DNA of 8,322 nucleotides from Verrucomicrobiota bacterium (GTDB lineage: Bacteria; Verrucomicrobiota; Verrucomicrobiia; Limisphaerales; CAZBKV01). The stretch spans positions 1 to 8,322 of the forward strand of contig JAGHDA010000330.1 of assembly GCA_021160185.1 (NCBI GenBank), read 5' to 3'. The notes beneath the pieces were generated by a model. That model saw only the letters and a list, made by a program, of their open reading frames with translations, was not told the origin of the DNA and ran no database searches. The position numbers were made by a program, and so were the translations under genes. This document shows, piece after piece, positions 6,504 through 8,322 of this stretch. Numbering within the stretch: position 1 is the stretch's first letter; each line of letters starts with the position of its first letter.

Positions 6504-7844
6504 CTACTGCGGCCGGGGATTCCCTTCGTACTGCCGATAAGTTTCCGGGGTCAGGAGCAAGACCTCTTGCAAGACCAAGCCGTAATGGCTGCCGGGAGGA
6601 TTCGAGCGGATGCGCTGGTTGTTCCAACCCCGGGCGAAGTTGGCGGAATAGCAGAGCCACAGCCGCCGGCCGTCGGGGCTGATGAACTTGGAGGGGAAGT
6701 TCAGGAAGTAGCCTTGTTCGCCGAATGCCTTCATGTAAGTCACCAGCCGCCAAGGGCCGGTCAGGGCGTCGGCTTCGAGGATGTAGGAATTCATCTTGGC
6801 ATAGGTGGGCCACCCGTCGGTCACACACATCAGGTATTTCTTGAGCGGCGCGTCGTAAGTCACAGTCACCGAGCCGCAATTGTTGTTCCAATCGATCAAC
6901 GGCCGAATCCGGCTGAAATCGCGCGTCCAGACGGGAGCGCCGTCGGCGTCCGCGCCGGCGTAAAACTCGTATCGGCCGGCGTCGTTGATGGTGTTCGGCG
7001 CAGGCCGCACCCGCAGCAGATAGATTTGGTCGCCGCTGATCCAGCTCAGATTGGCGAAACGCGGCTTGGGATCCGGCTCCGTCGCGCCGTGAGCCGTCAG
7101 ATACGCCATGCCGTCGGGCGAATACTGCATGTCGCGGCCGAAGTCCACGAAATGAGGCGCGCCGATTTTGACGGGATGCCCCCACATGCCCGTCTCTCCG
7201 AACAACGGCCGGCTGGGCGTGTGCGGAGTTTCTTTCCAGGTGCGTCCGTAGTCGGTGGAAATGCGGAAGCCGACCAGCGGCCCGAGCCACGGCCAATTAT
7301 ACACAATCGAGCCATAGCGCGTGCCGCCCTTGGGGCTCAGGCAATACGTGCCGTAATACCACACGCCGCGGTAGACCAGGCTGCCGCAGGGATACCGTCC
7401 GCCATAGGGCGCTGCGCTGGCGGTTGTGAGACCCAGGCTGTAAATCTTCAGGTTCAACGGATCGTCGCCTTCCAGAACGGCCTGGCCGGTGGTGGCAAAT
7501 CGGCCCTCGCCCCGCGCCGAGTTCGAGGCGTCCCGCCCGCCGTCCAGCCGCGGCGTTGAGCCGTCTGTGAAAGGCGAATAGAGCCGTCCGTCCGCGGCCC
7601 AGGAAGGATACCAGGTGTCGGCCACATGGTAATCGCTGTGCCGACCGGTGAAGGCGATGCCCACGATGCTCCGGGAAGGTTGGAAGGGGCAATCAGGCGG
7701 CGGTTCCGACGGCCAAATCCAAGGCTTATTCGGAGAAGAACCATCGCTTTCGGCGGCCGGAGCGGATTGCCCGAACGCAAGGAGACACGCCGCTCCCGCC
7801 CATGTCAATCGGCGCAGGATTGTCCTGTAGTGGATTTTTTGCAT
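6504..7844 (-). CDS. Secreted beta-propeller, DUF4185-like glycoside-hydrolase-related protein
   Basis: The 446-aa product opens with a signal peptide (MQKIHYRTILRR, then a hydrophobic run ending SAPA/AES near residue 31). Residues about 76-95 hold DTWYPSWAADG and LYSPFTDG, a pattern I associate with DUF4185 (PF13810), a five-bladed-propeller family related to glycoside hydrolases; some members are endo-D-arabinanases (GH183). An Asp-box, STDYGRTW (196-203, matching S-x-D-x-G-x-T-W), is typical of sialidase-type propellers. Later segments fit further blades: SPDGMAYLTAHG (242-253), a GSVTVTYDAPLKKYLMC strand, ADALTGPWRLVTYM (358-371) and SPDGRRLWLCYSANF (389-403). Placement between two sulfatase genes suggests it acts on the same sulfated glycan, but no catalytic residue can be assigned. 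I chose the ATG at 7844 because a promoter-like pair ends 7 nt upstream; an ATG at 7853 adds three residues, and the frame stays open upstream to 8069 without protein-like sequence. Family placement is moderate; enzymatic activity is inferred. Confidence 0.85.
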   Translation of the reverse strand: MQKIHYRTILRRLTWAGAACLLAFGQSAPAAESDGSSPNKPWIWPSEPPPDCPFQPSRSIVGIAFTGRHSDYHVADTWYPSWAADGRLYSPFTDGSTPRLDGGRDASNSARGEGRFATTGQAVLEGDDPLNLKIYSLGLTTASAAPYGGRYPCGSLVYRGVWYYGTYCLSPKGGTRYGSIVYNWPWLGPLVGFRISTDYGRTWKETPHTPSRPLFGETGMWGHPVKIGAPHFVDFGRDMQYSPDGMAYLTAHGATEPDPKPRFANLSWISGDQIYLLRVRPAPNTINDAGRYEFYAGADADGAPVWTRDFSRIRPLIDWNNNCGSVTVTYDAPLKKYLMCVTDGWPTYAKMNSYILEADALTGPWRLVTYMKAFGEQGYFLNFPSKFISPDGRRLWLCYSANFARGWNNQRIRSNPPGSHYGLVLQEVLLLTPETYRQYEGNPRPQ

Positions 7845-7848
7845 AGCC

Positions 7849-7884
7849 GGCATTGTCCGCCCAATCAGGGGAGCGGGCAATGCC
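7849..7884. repeat. 12-bp-arm inverted repeat, likely operator or start-codon hairpin
   Basis: GGCATTGTCCGC (7849-7860) and GCGGGCAATGCC (7873-7884) are reverse complements at 11 of 12 positions around a 12-nt centre. The spacing puts the arm centres 24 bp apart. It covers the putative -35 and -10 boxes of the minus-strand gene and its alternative start codon at 7853. It lies about 210 bp upstream of the second sulfatase. In RNA from the plus strand the one mismatch becomes a G-U pair, so a full 12-bp stem could also form there. Confidence 0.5.
7852..7880 (-). promoter_or_regulatory. Candidate promoter of the DUF4185-like gene, embedded in a palindrome
   Basis: On the minus strand TTGCCC (7880-7875) and GACAAT (7857-7852) are 17 bp apart, each matching 4 of 6 consensus bases. 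The -10 box ends 7 nt before the ATG at 7844, the same geometry as the stronger promoter at 4595-4623. The two boxes fall in the two arms of the inverted repeat at 7849-7884. Confidence 0.35.
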
Positions 7885-8059
7885 AAAATCCCTTGGAAAC
7901 AAAGCAGCCCCCCGAAGCGGCGAACCGGCCCCCGGAACGCCGCTGGCCGCCGCGTGGGCGGAATGCTGGAGGCTTCGCGCGGCGCGGTTTCTGCGTCTTG
8001 TCGCCGCTCCGGATCGGTCCGAGTCAAACCCTGCCCCAACCGGAGGGGGCGCTTTCCCC
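7885..8059. other. Divergent intergenic stretch without a recognisable gene
   Basis: About 175 bp between the palindrome and the candidate promoter of the second sulfatase. Reading frames through it translate into proline-, arginine- and alanine-rich sequence with no domain resemblance. I see no RNA gene or clear riboswitch. It presumably holds upstream control sites of the flanking divergent genes. Confidence 0.4.
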
Positions 8060-8088
8060 TTGCTGACACCGGATCGCTTGGGTAAGAG
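8060..8088 (+). promoter_or_regulatory. Weak promoter-like pair upstream of the second sulfatase
   Basis: TTGCTG (8060-8065) and TAAGAG (8083-8088) are 17 bp apart, and the second box ends 7 nt before the ATG at 8096. Matches to consensus are only 3/6 each, so this rests mainly on sharing the geometry of the other two promoters. The overlapping purine run AGAGAGAGGG (8085-8094) is an alternative explanation: a Shine-Dalgarno sequence, implying transcription from further upstream. Confidence 0.2.
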
Positions 8089-8095
8089 AGAGGGC

Positions 8096-8322
8096 ATGAA
8101 ACAATACGCGGTCTGTCTCCTGGCCTTTTTGCTTGGCTCGTTGAGCCCGTTCGGCGCGGAGCGTCCGAACATTCTCTGGCTCACGTGCGAGGACATCGGC
8201 CCGCAGCTCGGATGCTACGGGGACGCTTACGCCACCACGCCGAATCTGGACGCCTTGGCCCGAAAAGGAACGATCTATCGCGCGGCCTGGTCATGCGCTC
8301 CGGTGTGCGCGCCGGCGCGCAC
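8096..8322 (+). CDS. Secreted type I sulfatase (3' end outside window)
   Basis: Only the first 75 codons are present. The start is supported by the purine-rich run just upstream and by a signal peptide directly after the ATG (MKQYAVCLLAFLLGSLSPFGA, cleaved near residue 21). The mature protein begins RPNILWLTCEDIGPQLGCYG, the usual sulfatase opening; E32-D33 occupy the place of the paired metal-binding aspartates. TTPNLDALARKGTIYRAAW leads to the formylglycine signature C71-A-P-A-R75, at which the window ends. The CEDIG and CAPAR variants differ clearly from the ARSK-like sulfatase, so this is another subfamily with probably another target; proteins with this opening are common in PVC bacteria and are sometimes annotated as heparan N-sulfatase-like, which cannot be judged from a fragment. 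It is divergent from the DUF4185-like gene. Confidence 0.88.
   Translation, partial: MKQYAVCLLAFLLGSLSPFGAERPNILWLTCEDIGPQLGCYGDAYATTPNLDALARKGTIYRAAWSCAPVCAPAR

Noticed and set aside
6447..7559. Plus-strand open frame of 370 codons opposite the DUF4185-like gene
   Set aside because: No recognisable motif, while the minus strand carries a signal peptide, Asp-box and propeller strands.
7845..8069. N-terminal extension of the DUF4185-like gene back to 8069
   Set aside because: The extra 75 residues are low-complexity and would put the signal peptide in the interior of the protein; ATG at 7844 or 7853 gives a normal exported protein.
1..8322. CRISPR array, transposase or insertion-sequence ends, tRNA or rRNA genes
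   Set aside because: No regularly spaced identical repeats, no transposase-like reading frame, and no cloverleaf or rRNA-like segment was found by eye; small structured RNAs cannot be excluded without a covariance search.

Overview
The window is high-GC bacterial DNA. It carries five evident protein genes, two of them cut by the window edges, and no RNA gene, CRISPR array or transposon that I can see. Two sulfatases (one cut), a secreted beta-propeller hydrolase-like protein, a secreted propeller/phosphoesterase fusion and mostly weak Shine-Dalgarno signals together suggest the PVC superphylum (Planctomycetes, Verrucomicrobia or Kiritimatiellota). This is inference from gene content; no phylogenetic marker is present.

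Layout: (1) 1-1218 (+), the 3' part of a fused SpmA-SpmB membrane protein, open at the left edge. (2) 1287-1817 (+), a NusG/RfaH/UpxY-type specialised antiterminator. (3) A perfect 11-bp hairpin at 1819-1847 between convergent ends. (4) 1867-4587 (-), a secreted YncE/YVTN propeller fused to an alkaline-phosphatase-superfamily phosphoesterase. (5) 4588-4793, a divergent control region with a near-consensus promoter for the minus gene and two related hairpins. (6) 4794-6428 (+), a secreted sulfatase that resembles animal arylsulfatase K over nearly its full length. (7) 6429-6503, a convergent GC-rich inverted-repeat region. (8) 6504-7844 (-), a secreted DUF4185-like propeller. (9) 7845-8095, a second divergent control region with a long palindrome. 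(10) 8096-8322 (+), the start of a second sulfatase, cut inside its active-site signature.

From about 1.87 kb on, the genes alternate in strand, so most are probably transcribed singly from divergent promoters. All four products there carry apparent signal peptides. Two sulfatases and a propeller hydrolase-like protein suggest exported breakdown of a sulfated glycan; the ARSK-like enzyme points to a uronate 2-sulfate as one target. No SusC/SusD pair, FGly-maturation enzyme or polysaccharide lyase is visible, so the locus is incomplete here or organised differently from a Bacteroidetes PUL.

The most interesting points are the ARSK-like sulfatase, a predicted leaderless promoter at 4595-4623, a TTG exactly 36 nt upstream of the ATG at three of the four starts in the sulfatase region, a 12-bp-arm palindrome covering the putative promoter at 7849-7884, and an antiterminator gene with no recognisable target operon.
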